The notes beneath the pieces are model-generated. The model was not told where the DNA came from, made no database searches, and was given only the letters and a program-made list of their open reading frames with translations. This document shows, piece by piece, positions 63,711-64,000 of a stretch of 64,000 bases of DNA (its first letter is position 1; every line of letters begins with the position of its first letter). The translations under genes and the position numbers were made by a program. The stretch is from Ferruginibacter sp. Lineage in GTDB: Bacteria > Bacteroidota > Bacteroidia > Chitinophagales > Chitinophagaceae. The stretch spans positions 86,648-150,647 of the forward strand of contig NZ_JAQBNR010000069.1 of the NCBI RefSeq assembly GCF_028288465.1, given 5' to 3'.

Positions 63711-64000
63711 TTAAAAACTATAACCAGCTCCAATGCTGATACCACCTTTTATGCTTGGTTCCATTCTCCAGAAATTATCCGATGCAGGATCCAGTAACAG
63801 CATCGGACCAATTATTATTTTCCCAAAAAAACCGGCAGTGCTCTGTTGATACCGGTATCCGACACCCGTCATAATATTCATTTTTTTATCTGATAGATTA
63901 TTACCGGCAAACAATTGGTTGTACTTTTCTACATAAGGTTCTAAGGTGAGGCTCATCTCAAAATGATGGGCTTCCTTCCCGGTAAAAAACTGTACACCAA
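63711..64000 (-). CDS. 3' end of an outer-membrane-like protein gene (partial)
   Basis: The frame is open from the window edge (about residue GVQFFTGKEAHHFE onward) to the stop at 63711, giving at least 96 C-terminal residues. It ends in GISIGAGYSF; alternating hydrophobic residues and a terminal phenylalanine fit the last strands of an outer-membrane beta-barrel. The methionine at 63956 is internal. The protein family cannot be named from this part. Confidence 0.6.
   Translation of the reverse strand, partial: GVQFFTGKEAHHFEMSLTLEPYVEKYNQLFAGNNLSDKKMNIMTGVGYRYQQSTAGFFGKIIIGPMLLLDPASDNFWRMEPSIKGGISIGAGYSF

Noticed and set aside
1..64000. CRISPR arrays, tRNA, rRNA, prophage or integrase genes.
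   Set aside because: No regularly spaced repeats, tRNA-like cloverleaf, rRNA sequence or phage genes were seen on either strand. The only mobile-type gene is the RAYT.

Overview
The window looks like a chromosomal segment of a Bacteroidota bacterium, most likely a member of Chitinophagaceae or a close relative. This rests on the AT-rich intergenic DNA with few Shine-Dalgarno sites, several -7 elements of the Bacteroidota TAnnTTTG type, the carotenoid gene set, and the type of surface-polysaccharide genes. The family placement is inference. I see no rRNA, tRNA or CRISPR array.

Region 1 (1-9.2 kb) is a DNA-repair/mutagenesis island. A leftward gene run encodes a DUF4130 protein, a radical-SAM putative DNA-repair enzyme with a helix-hairpin-helix, two paralogous unknown 122-aa proteins, a PA0069-type (spore-photolyase-like) radical-SAM protein and two paralogous 2H (2'-5' RNA ligase-like) phosphoesterases. 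Divergently lie umuD and umuC, separated by a REP-associated tyrosine transposase (RAYT) and its palindromic repeats. A DUF72 protein follows. Six of these proteins carry a Q-x-x-L-F motif, five of them at or next to the C-terminus. This is the beta-sliding-clamp docking pentapeptide, so the locus looks like a clamp-tethered repair system. It is the most interesting thing I found.

Region 2 (9.2-17.4 kb) is a leftward carotenoid operon. It holds a B12-binding MerR regulator of CarH type, an ECF sigma factor, crtI, crtB, idi, a second desaturase (crtD-like), a cruF-like hydratase, crtZ and a CrtYcd-type lycopene cyclase. This set without a ketolase predicts a 1'-hydroxylated monocyclic carotenoid of the saproxanthin type. 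A hidden 42-codon membrane-peptide frame, one base out of register, lies between crtZ and crtY.

Region 3 (17.6-48.2 kb) is a large surface-polysaccharide locus of mixed orientation. It has three asparagine-synthase-like amidotransferases, about eight GT4 and two GT2 glycosyltransferases, an alpha-1,2-fucosyltransferase, two Wzx flippases, two paralogous polymerase-like membrane proteins, RmlA and RmlB, a UDP-uronate epimerase-like protein, a DUF3473-type polysaccharide deacetylase, three methyltransferase-like proteins and an O-acyltransferase. No initiating transferase, Wza/Wzc or exosortase lies in the window.

Region 4 (48.3-64 kb) is mostly housekeeping. It holds an ABC-F ATPase, a DUF5009 membrane acyltransferase, galactokinase plus an aldose-1-epimerase, a small membrane protein, mutL, a Uma2-family protein, a secreted NagZ-like GH3/serine-hydrolase fusion, an MHS-type carboxylate transporter with a small membrane partner, divergent acetyl-CoA synthetase, and the 3' end of an outer-membrane-like gene that runs off the window.
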